DNA of 64,000 nucleotides. Origin: Cordilura impudica. Taxonomy: Eukaryota > Arthropoda > Insecta > Diptera > Scathophagidae. The translations under genes were made by a program, and so were the position numbers. The DNA lies in NCBI GenBank assembly GCA_963682025.1, contig OY821520.1, positions 186,917,528-186,981,527 of the forward strand, written 5' to 3'. The notes under the pieces were generated by a model. It had not been told where the DNA came from, did no database searches, and worked only from the letters and a program-made list of their open reading frames with translations. The number at the start of each line of letters is the position of its first letter. Positions within the stretch are counted from its first letter, which is position 1. Shown piece after piece: positions 38,170 through 50,336 of the stretch.

Positions 38170-39129
38170 TTATTCAATCCTGTAAATCATCTAGGGAACA
38201 TTCGGCTACATTTGTGGTTTCGTGTAATCGTCACTTTTAATGTTGGGAAAGTGTTTGGTCTTCCGCATCCGACTCTGATACTGGCCCGAAAAAAATTAAG
38301 TAATCGCAGTTCATTTCCCGCTTCGCCAATATGTGATCCAGTTGTCGTACATAGTGTTGATCCAGTCCACGTGGCATTCACCCTCTGCACTATAGATGAA
38401 GCTGCTGCCCTTCCTTCGTAGTTTTATTGGAGTACAGCCGCTCATGGGAATAATTTGGGCTTTAATGCGAATTGAAAGGCGGCTGTCATTCGCCTTATCG
38501 ATGGTGAGTTAAGGTTTTATGGCTTTATATAGAACATTCCAGAGCCCATATGCTACCCGCCATAACCATTTTATCACCACTATCTGATTATCCGCGACTG
38601 CTTATTTGTATTTGCATAGTTATTCACAACTACCCCTTGTACCACCATCAAGTAGCTCGCACCTAGTTTCCGTGAGATTCCCAGTTTCTCGGTACGAAAG
38701 GCTTTAGTTGCTTATAATTATTGAGTTGGAAGATATAAAAAACCGCATTGTTGTAGTTGGCTTGAAAAAATATCGTATTGGAATTGGCGACATTTATCGG
38801 ATACTGTTAATGCTTGTGATCAATTTTAATTTCGTGTACCGTTCTGCGAATTTATTTATGGACACTGGTGAGCTAATATTGGACTATCCCACACACATAT
38901 GACCTTATTATGCGTTGCTATAACTCCCAAAGCTACCAAAGATATGGATAATCGAAGTAGTCAAAATCCACTTCCATTATAACAATATACCGGACTCAAA
39001 ATTAACGAAGGAGATTAATTACTGATTATGCTCTGGAACGCTATTTTGAACTCATATCTGTATGGAGGAAGTAAGGAACAACAACAAAAATTTAACCACC
39101 AAGTAAGAATTTGGAAATTTAAATTATTC
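38170..39129. other. No recognised gene; GC-richer block
   Basis: 38190-38700 is noticeably less AT-rich than its surroundings and has short open frames on both strands (for example 38187-38390 on -), which suggests an old transposon coding region. I could not match it to a family. Confidence 0.35.
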
Positions 39130-39810
39130 AAATTATTATCCACCAGGGATATTGCAAAAAAAAAACGCGGAACGAATGTCAGTACGGTTCTACAATGAAA
39201 GAAAACTCGTTTTCTCAGGGAACAAAAAGAAAATAGTAAAAACTGCATTAAGCAAGTTTTATGAATTTTTGGGAGAGAAAAATTGCTACGTTTTTATAGA
39301 TGAAGAAACGTGCGTCAAAGCGAATTTCCCACGTTTTCTAGTCCTCAATAATAGACTGCTTTTGGAGGAGAAATACTTCCAGATTTTGCAAATTCCATTG
39401 ACGTTGAAAAGTTTACTTAGAAATGTCTTGTTTGACAGTCTTTTTACCCATGCGACAAGAAGAATTCTTCATTTTTAACAGCAGGAACTATTAATGCATA
39501 AGTGTACAGAGAAGAATGCTTAGAAAAGAGATTCATATGTTACCTTTTACAGAAACCCATGATGGATCCATTCTATTTTGGCCTGATTAAGCTTTGGCTC
39601 TTTACGTTCGGATAATATGGAACTTTCTGAAAAAGATATATTGGGCTCTAATAAAAAAAGAATTTGAAGAAGAGTAACCAAAAAGTCAATGAATCTCATT
39701 TTGAAAGAAAACGGTAGAATGTCTTCAAAGCCAGAACATATAACACTGGCAAAAGTTTGATGAAGAACATTCGAAAGAACCTGAGAAGGAAGTGGACACG
39801 AAAATATAAT
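39130..39810 (+). pseudogene. Tc1/mariner-superfamily transposase fragment
   Basis: NCYVFIDEETCVKANFP (first catalytic Asp block, in the frame 39152-39478), then in other frames a KECL-like and NxxKxxxRRKWTRKY C-terminal end (39640-39800). No HTH region, several frameshifts. The subfamily is not certain. Confidence 0.5.
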
Positions 39811-39867
39811 TGATATTATTTTTGTTTCGATATATTACTATGACTTCATTTTATTAAATAAGATAAT

Positions 39868-40333
39868 AACCAGTAAGAGTGTTAAATTCGGCTATCCGAA
39901 TCTTTGATACCCTCCACCTGAGTTTTACGTTTACATTAATATCTGGACGTATTGCATCATTTATAACAAATATTTGAAAAAGTAAACATTCTGATAAACT
40001 TAATACTAAATAAGTACAACAAACACACTGAATTATTAGCGTTAGGGCTGTCTCCATATATTATGCCATATCTTGCCATATTGATGTCAGATTTACCCTA
40101 TTTTAAATACCAACCTGCTCGAAATAATGACAAACAATATTATCCAAAGTTTACCTACGAAAATGGTTTATTTTGTGATTAAGCTTGATTTAAACAGACA
40201 GACAGACAGACGGACATCGCTATATCGACTCGAGTTCTTATAAGAATATATACTTTTAAGGGGCGAAATTTTTTTTTCGATGCGTTATCAACGGAATGAC
40301 AGACTGATATACACAATGGTGTACAGGGTATCA
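39868..40333 (-). mobile_element. HINE-2 element, short form
   Basis: CAGTAAGAGTG, hairpin ATTCGGCTATCCGAAT, TTTGATACCCTCCACCTGAG; at the other end CAGACAGACAGACAGACGGA, ATCGCTATATCGACTCGAGT and TATACACAATGGTGTACAGGG. It defines the compact form of the family seen at 26313-29920. Confidence 0.75.
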
Positions 40334-40744
40334 AAATATTTAAATGACAATACATTTGGTCCATAGCTTAATTTGAATTTTACGAATTTGAAACGAAACA
40401 TGTCAAGATTTTCAAAAATTATAAGATATCTTACATTTGAAATTTGTTCCATTAAGATTAAATCCAAATTCCATAAAGGCGACTCCTTTAACATAGGAAC
40501 CAAGCCAAGATTTATTGGTTGTAGAGGTATTTTTTAAGTTTACACTTTTTGAGTTAAAAGAGAACAAGTTTTGTAGAAACCTTTCTTTAATTTTAGGTTT
40601 GTTCATATTTTTTTTTACAATAAATAAACGAGTCTGCTGTAGTTGGCTGGTTTGTTTATCTAATTGGCAACTTTTATTTTTTGTAAAGAAATACATAATT
40701 ATAGCCAGGTACGTGTCGAAAGCAGAATCGCATGTTATAAATAA
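40334..40744. other. Nothing recognised
   Basis: AT-rich; overlapping short frames on both strands without similarity to known proteins. Confidence 0.35.
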
Positions 40745-41528
40745 AACAAGTAAGAAAATTATAGTCGGTCTAGACCGACTATATGATACCCTATACCATG
40801 CGTTTAGAAACCCTATCTCTTAGGCCCAACTAACTGGACATAGAAAATAAGCAAAAACCAAATTTGAGTGGGATTTTTATTAATTTTTTTGGCTGCAGAT
40901 ATGAAAAAGTTCATATCGGATTCTATATCTATATGGGTACTAGGTCTAAAAATGGACCGATCTTGATCATGTTTGGTAAAGTCTTTTGTATTTTGCAAAT
41001 ATATATATACAAACAAAATTTGAGAATAATTAGTGCAATATTTTTGTTTTTTAATAGATTTAAGTGAAGATCGGGAAGCAGCTCTATATGGGGCCAAAGG
41101 GATCATTTTTGGACTACTCATTAGTGGATGTAATAAACACATACAGAACCCAATTTGACTAATATTTATACGACAATTTGGATCTTATGGCAATTTATGT
41201 CGATTTCATAGGGGTAATTTGTATGGGGGCTAGGTCTGAACATGGACCGATTCTCACCAATTTCAATAGCGTTCATCCCATGGCCGATGAAAGCTTACAT
41301 ACCAAATTTCATCAAAATATATTCATATTTGCGACCTGCAGTTTGATTACAAGCTTTACATGGACACACAGACGGACGGACGGACGGACGGACATTGTTA
41401 AATAAACTCAAAAACTGATTCTGATTCGATCGGTATAATTAAAGCTGGGTCTAGGTCAAATATTTTTGGTTGTTACAAACAGCAGCACAAAGTCATTATA
41501 CCCAAACCACATAGTGGTATAGGGTATA
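40745..41528 (-). mobile_element. DINE-1-like element (HINE-1), full length, reverse
   Basis: AACAAGTAAGAAAATTATAG with the hairpin AGTCGGTCTAGACCGACT at the left, a GGACGGACGGACGGACGGAC run near 41375, and CCACATAGTGGTATAGGGTATA-type subterminal end at the right. It belongs with the 23307 and 43470 copies. Confidence 0.88.
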
Positions 41529-42316
41529 AAAATAAAATAAAAATAAAATGTTTATGCAGCAAAAAATTTATGCATTGATTGCATTTGGGGCAATATAAAA
41601 TTTTAAATTATATGATAATTTATATTTTAATATGTAATTTGTTAACTAATCGTTTAATAAATGACTTTGATTGTCATCTCAATAATGTAGAAATAACATA
41701 AGTCCAGTCAAAGCTTACTTACAAAAACAACACTGGCATCTCTTAATGTTGCAACACAATCATAACTTTATATATTTTACTTAAAGCTACATCAAATTTG
41801 GACATATTATATATAAATATATATATTTATATTTGTTCAATATGTGAAAATTGTACTTTCACTAAAAAAAAAAACGCAAAATAACTCAATGAATTTTCCG
41901 TTGCCCAACAATGGCAACATCTGTGGACAGTCCGTTGCAAAAGCTTTTTGTTGTTTATATGTTATAATGGTTAGATGTTGCAGTCATATATTATTCCTAC
42001 AAACACTCAAACTGACACAAATAAGATCTATTGATGTACTTTTTACTTGTTTTTCCTTATTTAGCAAATATAAAAACTTTAAAGTTTTTAACCTATTTCT
42101 AAAAATGCAATTAATTGATCTACGGAAAAGTTACATATATTGATAAAAATCATAAAAAATATAGATAGATTTGGTTTTAGTGATTATTTAATAACCCTTA
42201 ACCTTTCCAAACATATTTGAAGCGAAACCTTTTTTCAAAGGTGATTACTTTCTTCTAAGTGAACAAATATGTTTTAACCCTTAAAGGGTTGTTTTTTCCT
42301 TCTCAAATTAAATTAA
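41529..42316. other. Nothing recognised
   Basis: AT-rich intergenic or upstream DNA with an (AAAAT)n-like stretch at 41525-41550. No gene. Confidence 0.4.
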
Positions 42317-42707
42317 GGTCAGTTTACACTATCACACTTTATAATACAACCTGTCAAAAATTCAAGTATTATGAAAAAGTCGTGTCATGTAAAATTGACA
42401 GTCTGTATGATGGTTTTTTTTTTCATTTTTAGTAACATTTCTAAAAACTTGTCATTTTCATCGGACCAGAGTTCTTTTTTTTTTTGGTAATATTAAAATA
42501 AAAGGTAAACAAAAACAATGAAACTGGAAATAAAATATAAATTTCAAAATAAATTTGTTTGTTATTCTAAACAGCTGTTTTCATAAGACTTGAGTGTGAT
42601 GGTGTAAATGGCCTAAGTATGCAGAAATATGACAGTCCGATGAATTTCATCGGATTTTTATTTCGAAAAATCATACGACTGAGTGATATCGTGTAAATGG
42701 TCCTTCC
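42317..42707. mobile_element. MITE flanked by TTAA
   Basis: 391 bp between TTAA at 42313-42316 and TTAA at 42708-42711. Left end GGTCAGTTTACACTATCACAC; right end on the other strand GGAAGGACCATTTACACGAT then ATCAC. The matching core is CATTTACAC/CAGTTTACAC plus ATCAC, offset by about 5 bp. It carries an internal palindrome TCCGATGAATTTCATCGGA. Confidence 0.6.
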
Positions 42708-43469
42708 TTAATACGAGGAAACCAAATTATATATAAAAATATAAAAATAGCAATTTTTTTTCTCGAAAAGTAGCTAAATTTGAATATTTGTCTAGCGTTC
42801 TCAACTAAAAAATCATGTGAGTCCGATGACAGGGGAGATGTGTAAACATCTGGTAATAACTAAAATGCATAAACCAGCGACAAAAAGGTTATTACATATC
42901 ATAATTTTTCACCAAACAATCATGTCACACCGATTTGTCTTAATGCTTACATGTTACGCGTAAGATCTTATGCTCATATATTACGCTGTTTGTGTGATTG
43001 TATTGTGAATTAGAAATTTACCCCCTTGCGCGTATAGATGTTTACGCATCAAAAAAAATTGGATCTTAATTTATATATTATTTTTAATTTTATCGTGTAA
43101 CAGTAAGTATTACACTTTTGAATAAATATGACAGTCATATGAATTTATATACGATCATCATGAGCAATTTACAAAACGTAAATTCTATTCAGTCATTTTG
43201 TCGCTAGATGGCGTGATTTTTGATATGTAGTTGTTTTAGTAAAATGCGTCTAAAAAAACTATATTTTCGGAACAAAACATGTTTAAACCAAACGTAATAG
43301 TGCGTAAACATCTAAGAAAAATCTCGTATATACGAGATTTACAACACAATCTAGCTCATTTTATTAGATTTCCCATACAAAACAAAAGCTTCCTCGTTAC
43401 TAGATTGTAGCAAAATATCACTAAATCTTGTCAAACATGGGCACTATCAAATGATACTATTGTGTATTT
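42708..43469. repeat. Composite repeat region (GATGTGTAAACATC family)
   Basis: 42829-43052 starts with AGGGGAGATGTGTAAACATC and ends with TAGATGTTTACGCATC, an inverted pair that also occurs at 44845-45255. 43320-43342 has the palindrome TCTCGTATATACGAGA. This looks like one or two MITE copies, but I cannot fix their ends. Confidence 0.45.
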
Positions 43470-44257
43470 TTATACCCTATATCACTATGTGGTTTGGGTA
43501 TAATGACTTTGTGCTGCTGTTTGTAACAACCAAAAATATTTGACCTAGACCCATCTTTAATTATACCGATCGAATCAGAATCACTTTCTGAGTTGATTTA
43601 ACAATGTCCGTCCGTCCGTCCGTCCGTCCGTCCGTCTGTGTGTCCATGTAAACCTTGTAATCAAACTGCAGGTCGCAAATATGAATATATTTTGATGAAA
43701 TTTTGTATATAAGCTTTTATCGGCCATGGGATGAACGCTATTGAAATTGGTGAAAATCGGTCCATGTTCAGACCTAGCCCCCATACAAATTACCCCTATG
43801 AAATCGACATAAATTGTTATAAGATCCAAATTGTCATATAGATCTTACTCAAATTGGGTTTATATGCGTTCATTACATCCATTAATGAGTAGTCCAAAAA
43901 TGATCCCTTTGGCCCCATATAGAACTGCTTCCCGATTTTCACTTAAATCTATTAAAAACAAAAATATTGCACTGATTCTTCTCAAATTTTGTTTGTATAT
44001 ATTTTTGCAAAATACAAGAGACTTTACGAAACATGATCAGGATCGGTCCATTTTTGGACCTAGTCCCCATACAGATATAGCATCCGATATGAACTTTTTC
44101 ATATCTGCAGCCAAAAAAATTAATAAAAATCCCACTCACATTTGGTTTTTGCTTATTTTCTATGTCCAGTTAGTTGGGCCTAAGAGATAGGGTTTCTAAA
44201 CGCATGGTATAGGGTATCGTATAGTCGGTCTAGACCGACTATAATTTTCTTACTTGT
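43470..44257 (+). mobile_element. DINE-1-like element (HINE-1), full length
   Basis: TATACCCTATATCACTATGTGG start, GTCCGTCCGTCCGTCCGTCC at 43604, hairpin at 44224-44241, TTTTCTTACTTGTT end. Very similar to the 23307 copy. Confidence 0.9.
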
Positions 44258-44828
44258 TAATATTGTAGCAAAAATTACAATGCAGTGAATAAAAAATTGA
44301 CACATAAAACAACAAAAAACAAACGAATTGAAAAATATGAGGAATTAAAAATTTGGTTTTTTGAATTATAAAACATTTGTGTAAAATTTTCTTTTTTGTT
44401 TTTGTTTTAAGTAAAATTATTAATTTAAAAGGTTGCAACTGAATTTCTTATTTCTTCTCCTTTAGGGCTATAGTCATAAGTAAACTCTTCGTATTTGGCT
44501 GATCTCTAGTGATGCCACTATCAGGATTATTACTTTGCCCGGTATCATTAATAACCTCATTATGGTTGTTTAAAAAGTTCCTTTATCTTTGCGTGATTTA
44601 TAAAAGCTCTCCAGGCCATATTACAAAATTTTTGTAAAATGAGGCATACACTAATTAGCTTTCGATACTCCACTACAGATACAGATTTTGTTCCTTGCCT
44701 TCATTTTTGAACAAAGCAACTAAAATATTTGCTGAGTCATTCTAAAGTTTTCGATGAAAGTTTTGTCCTACATAAAAGGAACGCCTTGTTACCAAAAAGA
44801 ACCATGACGAGTCTATAGTAAAAAAAAA
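44258..44828. other. Nothing recognised
   Basis: AT-rich with a slightly more complex block at 44460-44820; no known domain seen on either strand. Confidence 0.35.
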
Positions 44829-45265
44829 AAATCATGTGAGTCCAATCACAGGGGAGATGTGTAAACATCTAGTAATTAAAGATTTTTTCATGGAACTTTT
44901 TTAAAATTAAACAGAAAGCGTCATCTATGTATCACTTATAGCAAACAACTGCAGGGGCTCTGCTAATAAAAAATATTTATTATTTATTATTTCAACTGGT
45001 TAATTTTTAATTTTTATTTTTCAGTTTCCATTTTAAATTTTCAATTTTTCATTTCTTATTTTTCATTTTTCATTTTCATTATTCAGTTTTTATTTTTCAA
45101 AACGTTTTTATAACGCTATTCGCTTTTTCATTTTATCTCCAAACATTTTTCACCAATACAATCGTACCTTACACCGTTTTTGTCTTACTCTGTTTTTGTA
45201 ATTGTATTATGAAATAGATTTTTACCCCCCTGAGCGTTTAGATGTTTAAACATAAAAAATATGAA
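44829..45265. repeat. GATGTGTAAACATC-family repeat, second copy
   Basis: ATCATGTGAGTCCAATCACAG and GGGGAGATGTGTAAACATCT at the left; ACCCCCCTGAGCGTTTAGATGTTTAAAC at the right; both match 42820-43052, with extra TTTTTCATTTT-type sequence between. Confidence 0.5.
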
Positions 45266-45375
45266 AATATTTATAAAGTGTGAAATTGGTTTAAAATCTC
45301 GTGATTTTGATCAAAATCTCTTTTAAACTCTAGTAGCGGTTACATGTGTTTATTACTTTATTTATTTATTAAAAG

Positions 45376-45530
45376 CTAGTATAGCCCAGCACTCGAAATT
45401 CGAGTGCAAATTCTAGGAAATATTTTTTCATTAAATTTTTGTCTTCCAATCTTTTTTTAATCTATATATATATATTTTAATGAGCCTAAAGGCATGTTAA
45501 TCAATTTTAGCAATTCACAATTCAACACAG
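45376..45530 (-). mobile_element. Helitron 3'-end fragment
   Basis: CTAG at 45376-45379 with the hairpin CACTCGAAATTCGAGTG, then diverged internal sequence; the 5' TC end is absent. Confidence 0.7.
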
Positions 45531-46210
45531 AGCGTCTCATATATAATTTAAATCATTCGCATAACAGGGTTTAACGAATTATTATAAATATTTTATTTTA
45601 TTTAATTTAATATATTTTTAAGACAGATTAAATATAAATTTTATCATTCTCAGCTTCTCCTCCTCATGAACTATAACTATGCAAATTTTCACACTCCTCC
45701 ATGCCCGCATATTGCTTAAAAATGGAACTAAAAATTTACCTTCACGTATTAATATATAGATAAGATTAAATGCAGTGATAATATATATGGAATAAATTGT
45801 AATGTTATGAATAATTTTAAATGATTGAGAAAATTAATTATAAATGTTTATAAAAAGAAATGTTTTATAAAATAGCAACACTCTATATGGAATACCGAAA
45901 TTAGGTCCGTGTTTTAGAAAAAACTTTTTTATAACACTATTCGCTCCCTGATTTTATCTCCACACACTTCCGAATGAAATCGTGCCTTCGTTTTGTCTCC
46001 AAACACTTCCCAATGAGATTTGCCTTAATTTTATCTCCTTTTTACTGTCATTCGTTTATTTTTTTATTTTTATTTATGTTTGATTAGCATTAATATTAAA
46101 TGCAGTGATAATTGTGTTATTTATATGGAATAAATTATAACGTTAAGAATACTTTTAAAAAGTGAAGAAATATAATGCAGAAAACAGCGTAAAAAAGGTT
46201 ATTACATATC
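45531..46210. repeat. Partly duplicated AT-rich segment
   Basis: AAATGCAGTGATAATATATATGGAATAAAT near 45768 recurs as AAATGCAGTGATAATTG...ATGGAATAAAT near 46098, and ATTCGCT...TTTTATCTCCAAACA near 45119 recurs near 45937. It is the remains of a local duplication. No gene. Confidence 0.45.
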
Positions 46211-46646
46211 CAGTGGCGGATTTCTAAATTGGCTAGCTAGGCTGTAGCCTACGGCGGCAAATTTTCGTAGGCGGAAAATTTTAATAATATACAAGTTTTT
46301 CAAAACAGCAATTTTTTTGCGGCGGCTTGAATAAAGTGTAAATTTGAAAGATATTTTACACATTTATTTATATATTAATCTGTATCTGATTCTACCATAC
46401 TACAATTATTTTTTTACTTCATAGATCGATTTAGTCGGATGGGAATACAAAGAGAAATCAGAGGAAAAAAACAAAAAGAAACTTTGGATAAAACCAAAAA
46501 AATTGATTTATCTTCACCAACAATCATGCCAAAATTGTTCCGCAAAAATGAAAAATGAAATGAGATCTTGCTGTACCTAGTACATCAAAAGAAACAGAAG
46601 CTTGTGTCAATTCTGCTTTGTGTAAAAATGAAAATGCTACAGTTAA

Positions 46647-47373
46647 GGTGGAAACACAACTGGGACGAACGACGAATTTCGCATAGCTCGACGAATTTGT
46701 CGGCAACAATTCGTTGCGTAAATTCGTCATATGAAATACAATTACGACGAATTCACATAACAGCTGTAACGTCATTTGAAATTGTTTGTAATTTATATAC
46801 ATAAATAAATATTGGAAAAATATGAATAAAAGAATTTTTAACTTGGTACGAGTTATTACAATTGTAAACATCATGTTCACGATGGTAAAAGCCTTAATTT
46901 TTATACGGCAGCGTTTAATTTTTTAATTCTGACAAAATTACATAAATTTTCATTAATAAATTAATTTTATGTCATTTTTGTTTACATGTTGTAGCTGATA
47001 GTGTGACCATATTAAAAAAAAAAAAAAAGCACGAAACGAAAAAGAATAAATATTAACAAAAAAACTATGTAAATGAAAATTATATAGTTAAAAATAGATT
47101 TTATTTATTTTATAAGTTACAAATAAAATATAAAACAATTCTTAAAGACAAAAATAACTTTATTTACTGAAACATTTGAAAAACTTAAATAAAATACGGT
47201 CACTCTACATCAATTTATTCGTCGTTCGTCGGCGTAAGAAGTAGAAATAAACCTATTGCAGAGTTCGTTACGCATTGATTGTGTGTATTTTCATATACAC
47301 AAATGAGTTTTATTTCTGACGACGAATATTCGTAACGAAAAATTCGTCGTTCGTCCCAGTTGTGTTTTCAACT
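46647..47373. mobile_element. MITE inserted in the hAT element, TTAA target
   Basis: 727 bp with inverted ends GGTGGAAACACAACTGGGAC and, on -, AGTTGAAAACACAACTGGGA, continuing as GACGAACGACGAATTT in both. TTAA flanks both sides (46643-46646, 47374-47377). Removing it rejoins the hAT sequence. No transposase; TTAA alone is not enough to call it piggyBac-derived, since its ends lack CCC. Confidence 0.85.
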
Positions 47374-47377
47374 TTAA

Positions 47378-49310
47378 TCCTGTTGAATGAGAAGAAAAAG
47401 ATCAACCAATTTTATCAGAAATATTGTCTCTGTCTCAAGTTTAGTTAATGATGAGTTGATAGATTTTGTTGCGCGAACTGGTTATTCTCAAAACGCAGAC
47501 TCTGATTTTGAGAAATCAGAACGAATCTACAAAGACACACTTTCTAAGTTCAAATGGAAGTGTTTATTGTGGGCCTTGTTTGTTATCTAAATTGGGTTCA
47601 TCTTTTTGCACGAATAAAGGATTTAATGATTGGAAAAACAATGCGTAGAACAGCACGAACGATCAATAAATCACAAAAAATCTGTGTATGATTAATTTAT
47701 TAAATGCAGAAAAAGACCTAGAAAAATATTATTGGACGCAAGTTCCACAACGCGTTTTTGCAATCGTTCAAATGAAGTTGTAGGATCATGTCATAATGGT
47801 AACTTTTTAATGGCCGTAGAACTTTTAGCCGAATTTGATCCATTCTTAAAGGACCATCTAAGAAAATATGGAAGACCGGGTAGCGGAAAAATTATCTTTT
47901 GAAGAAATAACTGCCGAAATAAAAGCGGCGAAATATTTTTGTATAATTGTTGATTCTACACCAGACATCGCACATGTAGTTATAAGTTATCAATTGTTCT
48001 AAGATATGTTAAAGAATGTGGAACAACAGAAGTATTTCTAACTTTTGTTCCAAATACTGGACACAAATCTGAAGAAATGTATACAGCAATAACTAACACC
48101 CTGGCATGTTTAAACATTAGTTTAGGAAATTGTAGATGTCAGTCGTACGACCATGCTGCAAACATGTCAGGCGATTATAGAGGCCTTCAAGCCAGAATTA
48201 AAAATGCCAACAAGTTTACGGAATTTATACCATTCTCTTAATTTAGTTGGAACTGCGGCGGCTATTTGCTGTAATGAATCCACCAACTATTTTGCGTAGG
48301 TAAAAACTGCAAAACAAGTATGTACACATAACACCAAATAGGATCTCGACTACGAGATGGTCATGCATGGTCATGCCTGCAAATGTTTATTAATGTCTTG
48401 GAAAGAAATTCATGATATTATAAAATCAATTTCAAACGACAATTCTGAGAAAACGGTTACAAAGGCAGAAACAGCAGGGTTATGCAAGAAATTGACAAAA
48501 ATTGAAACTGCGTTCATGACTGTTTTTTTGGGGTAGTATTTAAAATCATATCAACGTAGTGAGTAAAAATCTACAACAAGAAGATGCACATACTGGATTG
48601 CTTATCGATTTATATAAATCATTAATTTCAATTATTTCATCTTCCCGTGAGAACTTTACAACATATGAGAAGGCGCTGGTTGGTACTCAAAACTACACTG
48701 GAAGCGAGAGGCGAACCAAAAAAAGAAAGCGACATTTTGATGAAATCAACGATGATGAAGACCTGTTTGGTGCTCAGGATAGTTCTAAACTAAAAGTATT
48801 TTTTTTACAAATGTCGATCGATGAATCTCAGAACTAAACGGTCGAAAATAAGCATGCGACAGAGGCTTGAAATTTTCAACGTCTTTTTGAAATTTCGCGA
48901 ACTTTGTGATCGGGAAATAAAAAATGAAGTATTTAAATTATGTGAAGTTTATTCACAAGATGTTTCAGATGATCTAGTTGACGAGAGTTTGCACATCAAA
49001 GAGTTTTTGGCATTATATGAAAAAAAAAACATATAAATATAAACAATATGTGCAATTGGATTAGGGATCAACATCTCCTTGATATTTTTCCTAATATTGA
49101 TATTATTTTAAGAATATACAAATCAATGGCTGTTCATCAACTGTTCATCAGAACGTTCGTTCTAATGTTTAAAACGAATTAAAACATATTTACGCTCAAT
49201 GATTTCCGATAGCAGATTAAGCGATTTAGCAGTTTTATCAATTGAATCTGCTATTGCAAATTCGATTTCATTTGATGATATAATTAAAATTTTTGTAAAC
49301 AATAAATTCA
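47378..49310 (+). pseudogene. hAT transposase (ZMYM1/DUF4371-like), many frame breaks
   Basis: Pieces in order: CGPCLLxKLGSSFCTNKGFNDWKNNA (TTF-type zinc finger, near 47560-47640), IVDSTPDIAH (first catalytic Asp, near 47950), CQSYDHAANMSGDYRGLQAR (second block, near 48140-48200), HSLNLVGTAAAICC (48230-48275), frame 48559-48837 with KNLQQEDAHTGLLIDLYKSL, frame 48821-49036, and a C-terminal SSERSFS plus SDLAVLSIESAIANSI dimerisation block (49140-49270). Order and motifs identify a hAT transposase of the ZMYM1-related type; it is not functional. Confidence 0.82.
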
Positions 49311-49682
49311 GAAAAAAATGTAATGTAAGTCAAAGAAAAAATTATTTTTTATTTAGTTGAAGAATTATAAAATATGATTTATTATTTAAGTTATATATTG
49401 TTGAAAATAAGTTTTTATTGCATTTTATTTGATTTTAATAAACGTTTGTATTAGTTTCGTATTTCGTATTTTTTATTTTATTATTTTTTTTTTGCTGCAA
49501 ATATAGCAAGAAGCGTCATTTTAAGGTACTTGTAAATAACGTGACCTTGAAATTTCTAAAAAAAAAAAGTTCGGCTGCGGCGCGATTTTTTAGTCGCTGT
49601 GCTCGCATTTGATAAGTTTTAAAATATATTAGGCGGCGATATAAGTCAGCCTATAGGCGGCAAACTTATTAATCCGCCACTA

Positions 49683-49941
49683 TGTAGCATATCATAATTT
49701 TTTCACCAATACAATCATAAGTCACACCGATTTTGTCTTACGTCTTACATGTTACGCAATTTGCAATTTCTGGTTTTTATGTTTATTGTTGTATAAACAA
49801 AATCTCACAAAACATGAAAAAAGTTAGATGTAAACGGTGTGGATTAGAAATAGAAATAGAATAGAAATAGATTCCAACTTAAATCTACTAGATTTTCCTG
49901 CGATGTAAACGCACCTTAACGAAATTTATCAAGCTTGTAAT
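49683..49941. repeat. Right remainder of GATGTGTAAACATC-family repeat
   Basis: Continues the sequence interrupted by the hAT element (ATCATAATTTTTTCACCAATACA, matching 42898 onward) and ends near GCGATGTAAACGCACC|TTAA at 49914-49919. Confidence 0.5.
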
Positions 49942-50336
49942 GGGTGATCCAAGTAGAGATACTTTTTTCAATAGCCTTTTTTTGACAGATCACGTGTGAG
50001 CCTTGTCATGCTGTCATGTTATTTTTGTTTAGTGTTTGGCATTTCATCATGGAAAGACTTATGCCTGAACAACGTTCACAAATCGTTCAACTTTATTACG
50101 AAAATTCACGTTCTATGAAAAATGTGTTTCGTGCACTTCGCTCAACTTATGGTCAACATAATCGGCCTACTGAGCGTACTATGTATTCGCAACACCATCA
50201 CCCATCTTGAGACACAGCATTCATTATTGGATAATATTCGACCGAATAGATCACGTCCAGCACACAGTGAAGAAAATATAGCGGTGTAATCATCGGTCCA
50301 TATTTCTTCTTTTTAAAAAGTAGAAATGAATCACCC
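49942..50336 (+). mobile_element. mariner-like (IS630 group) deletion derivative with N-terminal transposase fragment
   Basis: Ends GGGTGATCCAAGTAGAGATA and, on -, GGGTGATTCATTTCTACTTT. From the ATG at 50049: MERLMPEQRSQIVQLYYENS and RSMKNVFRALRSTYGQHNRPTE, the N-terminal helix-turn-helix found in many fly mariner-like transposases, after which the frame breaks and the catalytic domain is missing. 395 bp in all. Confidence 0.75.

Larger units (their letters stand above)
46211..49682 (+). mobile_element. hAT-type DNA transposon, decayed
   Basis: Ends CAGTGGCGGATT (46211) and, on -, TAGTGGCGGATT (49682), typical of hAT termini (CAGnGGC). The left flank TACATATC and right flank AGCATATC (49686-49693) match at 6 of 8 bases, consistent with an old 8-bp duplication. 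The undisrupted site is visible in the related repeat at 42890 (TTATTACATATCATAATTTT). The coding region is on + and a TTAA MITE is inserted in it. Confidence 0.85.

Noticed and set aside
38187..38421. Overlapping sense and antisense frames in a GC-richer block
   Set aside because: Possibly old transposon coding DNA, but no motif could be matched, so no gene is called.
40864..41067. Recurring small open frames in the DINE-like copies (for example those beginning [10 protein letters not shown] or [10 protein letters not shown])
   Set aside because: They recur only because the element recurs, run on either strand depending on copy, and show no domain; these elements are non-coding.
46643..47377. 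TTAA duplication taken as proof of a piggyBac MITE
   Set aside because: The ends are GGTGGAAACAC, not CCC, so superfamily is left open.
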